A program made the translations under genes and the position numbers. The notes under the pieces were generated by a model. The model ran no database searches, was not told where the DNA came from, and was given only the letters and a program-made list of their open reading frames with translations. A DNA stretch of 64,000 nucleotides from Leucothrix pacifica (GTDB lineage: Bacteria; Pseudomonadota; Gammaproteobacteria; Thiotrichales; Thiotrichaceae): the NCBI RefSeq assembly GCF_003172875.1, contig NZ_QGKM01000015.1, positions 1 through 64,000 of the forward strand, given 5' to 3'. This document shows positions 7,992 to 17,810 of the stretch, piece after piece; position 1 is the stretch's first letter; each line of letters starts with the position of its first letter.

Positions 7992-9179
7992 ATGTTTGAG
8001 ACGCTACCCCATCCAAAACCTGATGCCATTCTTGCGCAAATGGCGCCATTCAAAGTTGATACTCGTCCCGATAAAATGAATCTGGGCGTGGGTGTTTATA
8101 TGAATGATAAGGGTGAAACCATCATTCTGGACTCTGTAAAAGAAGCGGAGCGTCGCTTACTGGAGCAAGAAACGACCAAGACTTATGTCGGGTTAGCCGG
8201 TGATGTAGCTTATAACGAAGCGATGAAAGAAATCGTGTTTGGTGATGCAGCACCTGCGGGACGTGTGTATGGTTTGCAGGCTCCTGGTGGCAGTGGCTCG
8301 CTGCGGGTGTTGGCTGAGTTGATGGCACGTATGCGTCCAAATGCCAAAGTATGGGTGAGTACTCCGACTTGGCCTAATCACTATGCATTGCTAAAAACAG
8401 GCAATATTGAAATCGCTGAATACCCTTACTTCGACCCTGAGACCTGCTCGGTTGATTTTGATGCGATGACTGCAAAGCTTCGCACATTGGGCTCTGACGA
8501 TGTCGTCATTCTTCACGGGTGTTGCCATAACCCAACCGGTGCCAACTTAAGTCCTGCGCAGTGGGATGAAGTGGCTGAAATAGCCGTTGAGACAGGCTTC
8601 TTGCCGTTTTTTGATATCGCATACCAAGGTTTTGGTGACGGTTTAGAAGAAGATGCTTACGGGGTTCGTAAGTTTGCTTCAACCGTTAAGGAAATGCTGG
8701 TTGCTGTGTCGTGCTCAAAGAACTTTGGTATCTACCGCGACCGTGTGGGCTGTGCATTTGTCATGGGTGGTACTGAAGAAACAGCGACACTGGCCAATGA
8801 AAATATCCAGAATATTGCACGCGGAATGTACTCCATGCCACCAGATCACGGTGCATCTGTCGTGAGGATTATTTGGCAAGATCCGGAATTGCGTCAGCAG
8901 TGGATGGATGAGTTAAAAACAATGTGTACACGCATGACGTCTCTGCGTAATTTACTTGCTGAGAGCTTCCGCAAACAAGGTGGTGGCGATCGCTTTGATT
9001 TCGTCGCAGTGCATCGCGGTATGTTCTCTCTGTTAGGGCTTACGCCGGAGCAGGTTGATAAGCTTCGTCAAGATCATGCGATTTATATGATCGGTGACTC
9101 ACGCGTCAATATTGCAGGTATGCAGGAGCAAAACATCGATCGTTTTGTGGCTGCGGTATTGGAAGTGACACAGGGTTAA
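7992..9179 (+). CDS. tyrB: Aromatic/aspartate aminotransferase (class I)
   Basis: This is a 395-residue PLP enzyme of the AspC/TyrB subgroup, normal length. The PLP lysine is K243 in 'SCSKNFGIYRDRVG'. Also visible are W127 in 'TPTWPNHY', N180 in 'CCHNPTGANL', D208 and Y211 in 'FFDIAYQGFGDG', and the C-terminal 'SRVNIAGM' with the substrate-carboxylate arginine. It transfers amino groups between aspartate or aromatic amino acids and 2-oxoacids. The sequence does not separate AspC from TyrB specificity, so the symbol is tentative. It stands alone and is followed by a strong terminator. Confidence 0.88.
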   Translation: MFETLPHPKPDAILAQMAPFKVDTRPDKMNLGVGVYMNDKGETIILDSVKEAERRLLEQETTKTYVGLAGDVAYNEAMKEIVFGDAAPAGRVYGLQAPGGSGSLRVLAELMARMRPNAKVWVSTPTWPNHYALLKTGNIEIAEYPYFDPETCSVDFDAMTAKLRTLGSDDVVILHGCCHNPTGANLSPAQWDEVAEIAVETGFLPFFDIAYQGFGDGLEEDAYGVRKFASTVKEMLVAVSCSKNFGIYRDRVGCAFVMGGTEETATLANENIQNIARGMYSMPPDHGASVVRIIWQDPELRQQWMDELKTMCTRMTSLRNLLAESFRKQGGGDRFDFVAVHRGMFSLLGLTPEQVDKLRQDHAIYMIGDSRVNIAGMQEQNIDRFVAAVLEVTQG

Positions 9180-9262
9180 TAGGTTTTGTAGCGACCTAAC
9201 CTCGCTAAGGAAACCACTTAGCAATTGTTAATATGCTTTGAGTTCAGCTCGATTGAACTATG

Positions 9263-9296
9263 AAATATCCGGCGCAGAGTGACCGGATATTTTTTT
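9263..9296 (+). terminator. Rho-independent terminator after the aminotransferase gene
   Basis: Perfect 10-bp stem AAATATCCGG / CCGGATATTT around a 10-nt loop, running into a T tract ending at 9296. Confidence 0.85.
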
Positions 9297-9402
9297 GCAT
9301 GATATTTAATGACCATTGGTCGGACTTGTCCTGTGGTGCTTACTACTTGACTGTTAAACTAACACTACAAAAAAAATTAACAGATTCCATGGTTGTCTCC
9401 TC

Positions 9403-11982
9403 ATGAGCTTTATTTCTGATCGACTGTCTCTTTCAGCGCGCTGCTTTGTGCCAGTGCTGATAATTATTCTTGCTTCACTGCCTGTCTCTCTCAGTCTGGC
9501 TGAGGAGATCAAATCAGCTATTGTGGTGAATCAGGCGGGATATCATCCTGACTGGCCCAAGCGTGCCATGCTGATTAATAAAACAGAAGAGGATTCTATT
9601 GCCTTGATTGATGCGCAGTCAGGGGATTTAGTCAAAATGATTAATCCAGAGTCGGAAGTTGAGGGGCCACAACAGAGCAAATTACAGTTCCTGGATTTCT
9701 CAGACGTTGTAAATACCGGTCGTTTTTATCTTGAAGGCGGTGATCTGAAGTCCGTTACGTTTAGCATAGCGGAAGAGCCCTATAAGGAAGCTACGCGCTT
9801 ATTACTGCGCAGTTATTATTTGCAACGATGTGGTGAAGAGTTGCTTGATCCTGAGACAGGACTGTCGCATCAGGCGTGTCATTTGGATGACGGTATTTAT
9901 GCTCGCGATGATGAGCTCAATAAAGAAGGGGTGCATCATCATGCCAGCGGTGGATGGCATGATGCCGGCGATTACGGAAAATACATTGCGCCTGCCTCGG
10001 TGACCGTGAATCGCTTGATGAGCTTGTATTTAATGGCGCCATCGCGTTATCCGGACTCTGCTTTATCCATACCTGAGTCGGGTAATGGTCGTTCAGATCT
10101 GCTGGATGAATTAATCGTTGAGTTGGACTGGATGCTAAAAATGCAGCGCGCGGATGGTGCTGTTTATCGTAAATTGTCCGGCGCCAAATGGCCCAGCGTC
10201 ATTACGCCTGATGAAGATACGCAAGTGCGTTACGTCTATGGGGTGTCATCACCCGAGACTGGTAAGTTTATTTCCAGTATGGCGATGGCGTCGCGTACTT
10301 ATAAAAATATTGATGAAGCCCGTTCGGAGCGCTATCTGGAAGCCGCTGAAAAATCCTGGAACTGGTTGAAATTCCAGTCAGAGCAAACGGTGGATTGGCA
10401 AAAGAAAGATGACTCTGGCTCAGGTTCCTATTTAAGTTCGGACACGGATACAGAGGTGCAGTTAGATACAGACCGTGATGACCGACTGACCGCTGCCATA
10501 GAGCTGTTTTTGGCGACGAGAAAAGATGAGTATCGGGATTATATATTGGCTTTTGAGCCTGAGAAAACTTATTCCTTATATGAATGGAAAGATGCTTCTG
10601 CATTGTCATTACTTCACTTGATGGAGCAGGATAAATCCCCGGAGATGGCAGCGATTCGTGAGGATATCCAACGTAAATTAATGCAGCGTGCTGATCAGCT
10701 TTATGCGCAAGTCATGGACTCGCCTTTTAATGTGGCGAATACCAAAATCATCTGGGGTTCCAATAAAATGACCGCAGAGGAGGGCATTACACTCGCACAT
10801 GCCTGGAGACTTAGTGGTCAGAAAAAGTATCTTCACGCGGCTATTGATCAGCTGGATTATGTGATGGGGAGAAATCCTTTCAATCTCTCATTCGTAACGG
10901 CGGTGGGTGAAAAAGCAGTGAAAAACCCGGTGCATATCTTTGGTCGTTCTCTAAAGCGTACCTTGCCTGGTTTATTAGTGGGTGGTCCAAATGAATCAGC
11001 TCAGGATGGCATTGCGCCTAAGGGTAAAGGGTTGATGAGCTATGTGGATCATGAACGTGCTTACTCGGTTAATGAGTACGCGATTGATTACAATGCGGCA
11101 TTGATTGGGTTACTGGAGATTTTAGCGATTTACGATGAGGGGACTGATGTAACTTCTGAAGTTTATGCGAAGCCTTCTTCAGCGGCTTCAGTGGATGTGG
11201 TGCGCGCAGACGCTCTTATAAGTGATCAGGATATAGCCAGCGCTTTACAGTCTGCCAGTATCACATCAGCACCATCTGACGTTCCTCAGAAGGTATTGTT
11301 TATTGGTAACAGCTTCACGTATTACAACAATAGTTTGCATTATCATGTGGAGCAGTTGAGGCGTTATGCTATGAAACCTGCGGACTTTTCGCCTTATAAT
11401 TTCAGAGCGGCGACTATTGCGGGTGGTTATTGGTATGAGCAACAAGCGGGTGTGGATAGTTTGACCGCTGGAAAAGGCTGGGACGTTGTTGCGCTTCAAG
11501 GTCATAGTCGGGAAGCGATTGATGATGATAAAAAACTAATTTTTAAAGCGAGTCTGAGAGAGTCAATCGAGTTACTTCAACAGCGAGGTGCTAGGCCCAT
11601 GTTGTTTATGACCTGGGCCTACAAACACCAGCCGGATATGATTCAACAGCTTGAGCCTGCTTACATTGAGCTGGCCAGAGAGTTAGAAGTCACTTTGGTA
11701 CCCGTAGGAAGCGCATTTGATCGTGCGCTCGCGGCAAGACCTACTCTTAACTTACACGCACCTGATGGTATACACCCTAGTCGTGAAGGAACCTACTTAG
11801 CTGCTTGTGTGTTTTATAAAATGTTATACAAGCAATCACCCGTAGGCCTGTTTTATAAAATGGGGCTTGAGCCGGAAACGGCTGAGTTTTTACAAAGGAT
11901 TGCGGAGCAAACAGTCTCTGAGTTTAGCAAGCATGAACTCAACCACACCTTAGCCTCGAGTGTGGTGGTTGCTCCACAGTAA
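9403..11982 (+). CDS. Secreted GH9 glycosidase fused to an SGNH esterase-like domain
   Basis: This 859-residue protein has an N-terminal signal peptide (about 1-33). An Ig-like CelD_N domain (about 38-122, 'VVNQAGYHPD') is followed by a GH9 catalytic domain (about 125-580). GH9 residues seen are D187 and D190 in 'GGWHDAGDYGKY' and E558 in 'SVNEYAIDYNAAL'. After a linker, residues 630-840 form an SGNH-type domain: S637 in 'LFIGNSFTYYNN' and the D788-x-x-H791 pair in 'APDGIHPS'. This suggests a beta-glycan hydrolase combined with a deacylase or esterase. GH9 also includes exo-glucosaminidases, so the substrate is open. It is monocistronic. Confidence 0.85.
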   Translation: MSFISDRLSLSARCFVPVLIIILASLPVSLSLAEEIKSAIVVNQAGYHPDWPKRAMLINKTEEDSIALIDAQSGDLVKMINPESEVEGPQQSKLQFLDFSDVVNTGRFYLEGGDLKSVTFSIAEEPYKEATRLLLRSYYLQRCGEELLDPETGLSHQACHLDDGIYARDDELNKEGVHHHASGGWHDAGDYGKYIAPASVTVNRLMSLYLMAPSRYPDSALSIPESGNGRSDLLDELIVELDWMLKMQRADGAVYRKLSGAKWPSVITPDEDTQVRYVYGVSSPETGKFISSMAMASRTYKNIDEARSERYLEAAEKSWNWLKFQSEQTVDWQKKDDSGSGSYLSSDTDTEVQLDTDRDDRLTAAIELFLATRKDEYRDYILAFEPEKTYSLYEWKDASALSLLHLMEQDKSPEMAAIREDIQRKLMQRADQLYAQVMDSPFNVANTKIIWGSNKMTAEEGITLAHAWRLSGQKKYLHAAIDQLDYVMGRNPFNLSFVTAVGEKAVKNPVHIFGRSLKRTLPGLLVGGPNESAQDGIAPKGKGLMSYVDHERAYSVNEYAIDYNAALIGLLEILAIYDEGTDVTSEVYAKPSSAASVDVVRADALISDQDIASALQSASITSAPSDVPQKVLFIGNSFTYYNNSLHYHVEQLRRYAMKPADFSPYNFRAATIAGGYWYEQQAGVDSLTAGKGWDVVALQGHSREAIDDDKKLIFKASLRESIELLQQRGARPMLFMTWAYKHQPDMIQQLEPAYIELARELEVTLVPVGSAFDRALAARPTLNLHAPDGIHPSREGTYLAACVFYKMLYKQSPVGLFYKMGLEPETAEFLQRIAEQTVSEFSKHELNHTLASSVVVAPQ

Positions 11983-12018
11983 CTTTAATTGGGAATAGCT
12001 TGGCTTCACACATTGACT

Positions 12019-13836
12019 TTATTCCTGCTTTTCAAATGTTAATGAAAACGAGATCAATGAAGCATAAGCGAAAGGGTCGGCATTTAAGGAACGGTTGCTT
12101 AGTGCCAGTACACTTTGAATGCGTTGGTTCATGAGTTTTCCGCCCAGCATTGCACTTGCTTCCAGTAGCAATGTTTCCGGTGAAGTGATTGGCGTGTCTG
12201 CGATATGACTTTGTGCCACGCTGTTGGGTAATAAGGATTTACTGGTTTCTGACCATGCCAGGTTGTTGTAAAAGAGGTGCCAGGTTTGGTCAATAATGCT
12301 GGCTGCGACAGCAGCGTAACGCGGCTCACAACTGGCATTTGACCATTCTAATAAGCCTTTAGCTACCGCGGCATAGTCCTGAAAAGTACCGATCTGCTGT
12401 GAGGCGGCAGAGCGTTTGAGTCGTTCACCATCCCAGAGGCTTAACAAAAAAGCTGCTAGCTGATCTCCTGACTGACGCAATGCAGGCTTGTGTGGTAACG
12501 CAGCGGCTAGTGATGATAATACAAGCCCATTCCAGCCGGATAATTGCTTGTTGTCTTTTGGTAAGCTGCGATTTGCTTGTCGATATTGTTGGAGTTTGAG
12601 TTTAAGTTCGTCGATTGCTTTTCCTGTCTCGGCTTCAGTCATCTGCAAATCTTTCGCAAGAGATGCAATACTGTCACTCTGAATGGGCAAGTTTCCAGAG
12701 ACTTGTTCCGGTGGGCGTTTTAAATCCCAAACGGCAAATGCGATGGCCTGTTCTTTTTTGTTTAACGCGGCTCGTATGTCATCTTCGGTATACAGATAAT
12801 AAGCCCCTTCATTACCCTCATTATCAACTGCGGACAGGCTCGCAATAAAAGCATCTCTGCCGCGCATCTCGCGTTGCATAAAGTCGATCGTTTCTAGGGC
12901 AACATCCCGATATGGTTTGTGGTTGAAATAGTCTGCCGCTTTAAATAATAAAATAGGTAATTGGGCATTGGTATACAGCATCTTTTCGTAATGCGGTGTT
13001 TTCCAGCCGGGGTCAACGGTGTAACGAAAGAAGCCACCGCCAATAGCATCATGCAAGCCTTTGGTGCTGATCGCATCTATGGTAAGCCTCAGGAACTCAT
13101 CGATCTCCGGATTAGGCTTTTTAGCGTTTATTTCCAGCAGTGCGTGAATTTGCGGGAAGTTGGGAAACTTTTGATTGCTGAAACCACCCTGTAAATCATC
13201 AGCTTCTTCCATGGCTTTTTCAAGAAACAACGCTGCTTGACTGGCAATGCTAATTTTTTGTGTCGTCAGCTCTAAAATGCCCAGCATGCCTGATAGTTGC
13301 TTACTCAGGTCTTTTGCTTTTTCCATGACTAACGCTGAGTCCTTAGACCAGCGTTGATTGATGGTTTCCAGTACTCCGGAAAAATGATCGCGGGGCATGT
13401 AAGTACTACCAACTAAGGGGTAACCTTCTGGTGTGATGAATACATTCAATGGCCAACCAGCAACGCCATTGGTCACCTGTACAAATTCAATCAGTCGTTT
13501 GTCGAGTACCGGATTTAATTCACGATCAACTTTGATTGGTATATAGTTTTCATTAAGCTGTTTGGCAATGCTTGGGTCGACAAAGCTTTCCTGATGCATG
13601 ACATGACACCAGTGGCAGGCAAAATAGCCGATGGATACATAGAGTAGTTTGTTTTCTTTACGGGCTTTTGCCAGGGCTTCATCACCCCAGCTGTGCCAGG
13701 CGATTGGGTCATCACCGTGCATGGCCAAATACGGTGAGTGATGACCCTTAAGCTCATTCGCAAATGCGGGAAGAAAAACGCTACTGCTCAGGCTGGCTGC
13801 TAAGGTAAGGCGAAGCATCAGTTGTGATAGGGGCAT
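12019..13836 (-). CDS. DUF255 thioredoxin-fold protein (YyaL/SPATA20-like)
   Basis: This 605-residue protein has a predicted signal peptide (1-26). A thioredoxin-like DUF255 domain follows (about 27-190) with the redox pair C74-HW-C77 in 'FACHWCHVMHQESF' and the conserved 'GVAGWPLNVFITPEG'. An alpha/alpha six-barrel-like region fills about 200-600. Typical bacterial members are about 680 residues and often cytosolic; this one is shorter and apparently exported. The molecular function of the family is not established. A GGAGG 5 nt before the ATG supports this start. It converges with the GH9 gene across a short gap. Confidence 0.85.
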   Translation of the reverse strand: MPLSQLMLRLTLAASLSSSVFLPAFANELKGHHSPYLAMHGDDPIAWHSWGDEALAKARKENKLLYVSIGYFACHWCHVMHQESFVDPSIAKQLNENYIPIKVDRELNPVLDKRLIEFVQVTNGVAGWPLNVFITPEGYPLVGSTYMPRDHFSGVLETINQRWSKDSALVMEKAKDLSKQLSGMLGILELTTQKISIASQAALFLEKAMEEADDLQGGFSNQKFPNFPQIHALLEINAKKPNPEIDEFLRLTIDAISTKGLHDAIGGGFFRYTVDPGWKTPHYEKMLYTNAQLPILLFKAADYFNHKPYRDVALETIDFMQREMRGRDAFIASLSAVDNEGNEGAYYLYTEDDIRAALNKKEQAIAFAVWDLKRPPEQVSGNLPIQSDSIASLAKDLQMTEAETGKAIDELKLKLQQYRQANRSLPKDNKQLSGWNGLVLSSLAAALPHKPALRQSGDQLAAFLLSLWDGERLKRSAASQQIGTFQDYAAVAKGLLEWSNASCEPRYAAVAASIIDQTWHLFYNNLAWSETSKSLLPNSVAQSHIADTPITSPETLLLEASAMLGGKLMNQRIQSVLALSNRSLNADPFAYASLISFSLTFEKQE

Positions 13837-13968
13837 GCTTGCCTCCGGTATTAATAGTGCTTATCAATACGGGTGATATGGCTGCTTGGTTGCTTAAACA
13901 CAGAATTTACTGGAACGATTGATGAGACTGTTATCGATTTTTATGGCACTTAAGTTGCGGGCAAGGCC

Positions 13969-15147
13969 TCAAATATCACAGGCCTGACACTCATACACAT
14001 CCATGACTGATTTAAGTTCTGAGTACACATAGTCTCGCTCTTGCAAGGTTAAAGAGGCCAGTGATTCAACGGTTTCCTCTCGCTCCATCGAGTGCAGGAG
14101 TTTATTGACTTTCATACAGCCTTCCAGCGCTAAAGTTTCAACGATTTCGTCCAGTTTATGAGTGTCTAAATCAGCATTCATGGTTGCCTGTGGAAATGCT
14201 GCACCACCAAACCAGAACTCCAGGCCTTTGTCTAAAAACTCGTCGTAATTTAGATAGTGAGTACCATCACAGGAAAAATTAAGCCCCACTTTGCCATTCA
14301 CAATGTTGAATGATGCGGAGCGTAAATAGATGGTTTCATCGGCAAACCGCAACGCTTTGAATTGCCTTAGTATCTTGCCCACTAGTTCTTTTGGCACCGT
14401 TGCCCTGTCAAAATACTGACGTCTCGGATACGCTAAACAGATATTCGTATTTGAAAGTTCGTCCATTGTCAGTAGACGATAAACATACGGATCATCAGTA
14501 TGCCAGATGGTTGAGCGACTACTGGAGAAGTGGGTTTGAATATGATGAACACCCTGATCAACAATAAGTGCTTCATGAACAGACAACACGTGATCGATAT
14601 GTTTGTCCATCAGGCTTTCTACCCGTTCTTGCGTAAACAAGCCTTGACGGATAGCGGGATCACCTTTGATTTGTCGCCATTGGCTAGGCTCTTCATATAT
14701 CACATCAGAATGAGGCAGTTCACGCAGATCGAAATCAACCCCTAAATAGCCGAGGCGTTGTCCGTCCTTATTTCGAATGGTTTGCGTCGCAGTGACAGAC
14801 GGCCGCTTTTTATTTCGGCTTATATATGCCTGCGACAGATTAAAGTTAATCGATTCGTCATACATGTGTTGCATGTAAGGACGTTGGGAGCGATCACGTT
14901 TGATCGCTTCACTGTCTGCACCAAAGCGGTTGATGGTTGAGCTTAGCTGAATGCCCTTGTCATCAAGCACATAGACATATTTTGAGTGATCCAATGAGTT
15001 GAAGATATAACGCAGATGCTTGTCGAGCAGATCGATATCATCCATTAATGGTGGAATGAACTGCGCATGGTGGTTTAATTCGTTAGCCAGTAGATCTTTA
15101 AGAATGACCCGTTGAGCATGAATAGAGTGCTTGAGCGTGTTAGGCAT
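13969..15147 (-). CDS. PDC-sensor-like protein without an output domain
   Basis: This is a 392-residue soluble protein. The first half (about 15-165) resembles a PDC/Cache ligand-binding domain: 'YVYVLDDKGIQLSSTINR', 'RPYMQHMY', 'QAYISRNKKRPSVTATQTI' and 'LGYLGVDFDL'. The rest is not recognised, and no kinase, GGDEF or chemotaxis domain is present. No signal peptide or membrane helix is visible, unusual for a PDC domain. The start at 15147 was chosen over an ATG at 15162 because GGAGG lies 5 nt before it. It is monocistronic. Confidence 0.7.
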   Translation of the reverse strand: MPNTLKHSIHAQRVILKDLLANELNHHAQFIPPLMDDIDLLDKHLRYIFNSLDHSKYVYVLDDKGIQLSSTINRFGADSEAIKRDRSQRPYMQHMYDESINFNLSQAYISRNKKRPSVTATQTIRNKDGQRLGYLGVDFDLRELPHSDVIYEEPSQWRQIKGDPAIRQGLFTQERVESLMDKHIDHVLSVHEALIVDQGVHHIQTHFSSSRSTIWHTDDPYVYRLLTMDELSNTNICLAYPRRQYFDRATVPKELVGKILRQFKALRFADETIYLRSASFNIVNGKVGLNFSCDGTHYLNYDEFLDKGLEFWFGGAAFPQATMNADLDTHKLDEIVETLALEGCMKVNKLLHSMEREETVESLASLTLQERDYVYSELKSVMDVYECQACDI

Positions 15148-15271
15148 TACTTCCTCCGGCAATAGAATAGGTTGTGCCGATATTAGTATGTGCCTGCTGT
15201 TTAAGCCTGACCATATCCATTTTTGTGAGATGAAATACTACGGAGTGGGGAGTGATATGCATGATAAATAT

Positions 15272-15300
15272 AAAAAAAGGCTACCCATTTGGATAGCCCC
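15272..15300 (-). terminator. Terminator after the PCuAC gene
   Basis: Read on the minus strand, GGCTATCC / GGGTAGCC forms a GC-rich stem followed by seven T residues. It lies about 85 bp downstream of the copper chaperone stop and before the PDC-like gene, so the two are separate transcripts. Confidence 0.75.
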
Positions 15301-15384
15301 TTGCGCCTGTCTACGAACTGAAGTTTAAGCCGTTAACAAACTCTCCTTACTGAGAGCCATTGCTTAAACTGATTACTGTCCATA

Positions 15385-16002
15385 TTAGTTCGCATCTTTT
15401 GCCGCGCCATGCTCATGCTTCATGTCGTCATGTTTCATCTCGCCCATCTCAGAGTGATCCATCTCCTTGTGGTCATGTTTATTCTCATCCGCAGCAGAAT
15501 GATCCATTGTTTCCTCACCGTGCTTCATATCGGTCATTGCGGAGTGATCCATCATTTTTGCGATGTCTTTTACAAGGAATTCAATTTCAATATCGCCGGC
15601 TTTTTCAAATTTCACCAAACCTTTACGACGCTCATCTGGCTTTAATTGCTCTTGTAAGCCGATAAACATAATGTGGTAGCTGCCTGGCTTTAGCTCGACA
15701 GTTTTTCCCGCAGGAATTTCCAAGCCATCTTCGATTTGGTTCATTTTCATCACACCATCGACCATGATCATTTCGTGGATTTCAACCGTGTCCGCAAAAG
15801 TACTCGTGCCTGCGATCAGACGATCCGCCTCAGTACCATTATTGGTAATCGTCATAAAGCCACCTCCGACAGGAGATGACGGTGGCGTGCTGCGTGCGTA
15901 TGGATGATCAATCGTCAGAGAGCCGACTTTGTATTCGTGTGCAGATACGCTTACGCCCAATGTCGTTAAAGCGAGTAGTGTTGAAAGTATTACATTTTTC
16001 AT
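15385..16002 (-). CDS. Periplasmic copper chaperone PCu(A)C with a His/Met/Asp-rich tail
   Basis: This is a 205-residue protein with a signal peptide (1-21) and a PCuAC domain (about 22-148). The Cu(I) ligand set is visible: H76 and M78 in 'VEIHEM', M87, then H110 and M112 in 'GSYHIMFIG'. Such proteins deliver copper to cytochrome oxidase CuA or to detoxification. Beyond the domain, residues 150-205 form a tail of repeated 'MDHS', 'MKHD' and 'KH' motifs that could bind several more metal ions. A DUF2946 gene lies upstream on the same strand, so a small copper operon is likely. Confidence 0.88.
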   Translation of the reverse strand: MKNVILSTLLALTTLGVSVSAHEYKVGSLTIDHPYARSTPPSSPVGGGFMTITNNGTEADRLIAGTSTFADTVEIHEMIMVDGVMKMNQIEDGLEIPAGKTVELKPGSYHIMFIGLQEQLKPDERRKGLVKFEKAGDIEIEFLVKDIAKMMDHSAMTDMKHGEETMDHSAADENKHDHKEMDHSEMGEMKHDDMKHEHGAAKDAN

Positions 16003-16128
16003 GTCTGTATTTCCTGAATCTGTTTTGTCGAGTGAGTGCTATGAACAGTAGCTATTTTTTATTAATCAGTAAGCCACAATAATTCTTAACCAGATGTATT
16101 TCTGGCAGTGCTTAAGAGGGCTTAAATA

Positions 16129-16500
16129 CTACAAATAGACGGGAGGTGCGCGACTGGAATACAGAGAGAGATGAGGAACTCGATAGACGTATGATGTGTA
16201 TATCGTGTTTTGCTGAAAAGGCGTGGGCGTGAACGCTGGAATGCCAGGTGTGGGCAATGGGCTGCTACCCAATGCATCTGCTAATTGCAATACCGCACAG
16301 TAGTCGGACACTTCCTCAAGTGTCAGGTGTGCTTTCAGCGTGACTGATTTGAAGCCATTAACTGTACAGACAATCACCGTTTCGCCTTTAGCATTGCTGC
16401 TAATCAGCGGAGTCGTCCAGAAATTAAGCCATGGGGTCATCGTAATGACCAGAATTAATATCCAGAGCGAAATGGTTTTATGTGTAAGTCTTTTGATCAA
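16129..16500 (-). CDS. DUF2946-like membrane-anchored protein
   Basis: This 123-residue protein has one N-terminal hydrophobic segment (about 10-33), then 'VIVCTVNGFKSVTL' and a C-terminus ending 'SSRAPPVYL'. The 'YxSRAPP' ending and the VCT segment resemble DUF2946 proteins, which often sit beside copper genes. The usual Cys/His-rich middle is reduced here (one Cys at about 68). It precedes the copper chaperone gene by 126 bp on the same strand. The start is a TTG. The family assignment is tentative and no function is known. Confidence 0.6.
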   Translation of the reverse strand: MIKRLTHKTISLWILILVITMTPWLNFWTTPLISSNAKGETVIVCTVNGFKSVTLKAHLTLEEVSDYCAVLQLADALGSSPLPTPGIPAFTPTPFQQNTIYTSYVYRVPHLSLYSSRAPPVYL

Positions 16501-16595
16501 GTCAGGTTTCTATAAATTTCGGTTATACGATTCTGTGGTTTTTCGCTGGCGTATGTCAAGCTTGATAAACTAAACATATCACGGATGAAACTGCG

Positions 16596-17810
16596 TCACG
16601 TATAGTCTTTGAGGTTGACTGACACATCAGCGGCTGCTTCTTTTGGTATATTCTTGCCGGCTGCCAGTATTTTACGCCCCATGCTGTAGGCAATAGGATC
16701 ATTCATCGCATCGACGGCGAGGAATTGCTGATCTTTGTAGTACCAAATTGACAGAGAACCTTCGCGCTTACCGGGGCGTGTGACTGTATCGTTATATCCT
16801 TGATTTAAGCCAGCAATCTGAAGTTTGGTTTTATACTGGTCTGACCAGAACCAGGGAATAGGCTGATACTGAACTGGCTCACCAAGGATATGCATTGCTG
16901 CATTTTCAGCTTGTTCCACGGCATTTTGCACCGACTCCAACCTAATGCGTTGTCCCTGGTATTCAAAGCTTGCGCAGTCACCGGCTGAATAGATCGATAC
17001 ATCGCTGGTTTGGCTCTGCAAATTCACCGCAATACCATTATCAATAGTCAGGCCGGCATCCTCTGCGAGTTGAGTGTTGGGTGCTACTCCAATACCAGTG
17101 ATGACGAAGTCTACCGCTATCTCGCTGCCGTCACTTAACAATGCTGAACGGACATGCCCCTCTTTGTCGGTAAAGCTTTTGAGGCCGGTATTTTCCAGTA
17201 TGGTGATATTGTTGAGTTGATGAATGGTTCTGAAATACTCAGAGGTTGCTGGTGAGGCAACGCGTTGCAAAATACGGTCGGCTAATTCCACCACGGTTAC
17301 TTGTAAACCTAAATCGGATGCAACAGCAGCGGCTTCTAGGCCGATATATCCGCCACCTACAATTAGTAGCTTTTTACCCTCAGTAAATTCGTGCTTCATT
17401 TGATCCACGTCGTTGAGGCCTCGCAGCGTGTAAATACCACTGAGTCGTCCACCAATTGCTTCCGGAAGCCAATGGGGTGTTGAGCCGGTACAGAGCATCA
17501 ATTGACTGTAATTCAGGGTTTCGCTATTGCTAAGGGATACACTTTTATCTTGTCGGTTAATACTTTCTACTCGTGTGTTAAGTTTAAGCTCAACCTTGTG
17601 ATCCTCATACCAGTCTTGGGGACGAAGCAATAAACGCGACAGGTCCATTTGTCCAAGCAGGTACCTCTTAGACAGTGGAGGACGTTGATAGGGTAGGTAT
17701 GCCTCATCACCTATCATAATGATTCTTCCTTCGTACTCATGACTGCGCAGTGTTGCAACAAATGACGCGGCAGCTTGTCCTGCTCCTATAACAATAATGG
17801 GATTTGACAT
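16596..17810 (-). CDS. FAD-dependent ferredoxin reductase-like oxidoreductase
   Basis: This 404-residue protein is typical of rhodocoxin/putidaredoxin reductase-type flavoproteins. Visible are the FAD-binding 'VIGAGQAAAS' (6-15), 'YQRPPLSKRYL', the NAD-binding 'IVGGGYIGLEAA' and 'YSAGDCASF' of the second FAD motif. A C-terminal reductase domain contains 'WFWSDQYKTKLQIAG'. It would pass electrons from NAD(P)H to a ferredoxin. No ferredoxin, dioxygenase or P450 gene is nearby, so the partner is unknown. It appears monocistronic. Confidence 0.88.
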   Translation of the reverse strand: MSNPIIVIGAGQAAASFVATLRSHEYEGRIIMIGDEAYLPYQRPPLSKRYLLGQMDLSRLLLRPQDWYEDHKVELKLNTRVESINRQDKSVSLSNSETLNYSQLMLCTGSTPHWLPEAIGGRLSGIYTLRGLNDVDQMKHEFTEGKKLLIVGGGYIGLEAAAVASDLGLQVTVVELADRILQRVASPATSEYFRTIHQLNNITILENTGLKSFTDKEGHVRSALLSDGSEIAVDFVITGIGVAPNTQLAEDAGLTIDNGIAVNLQSQTSDVSIYSAGDCASFEYQGQRIRLESVQNAVEQAENAAMHILGEPVQYQPIPWFWSDQYKTKLQIAGLNQGYNDTVTRPGKREGSLSIWYYKDQQFLAVDAMNDPIAYSMGRKILAAGKNIPKEAAADVSVNLKDYT

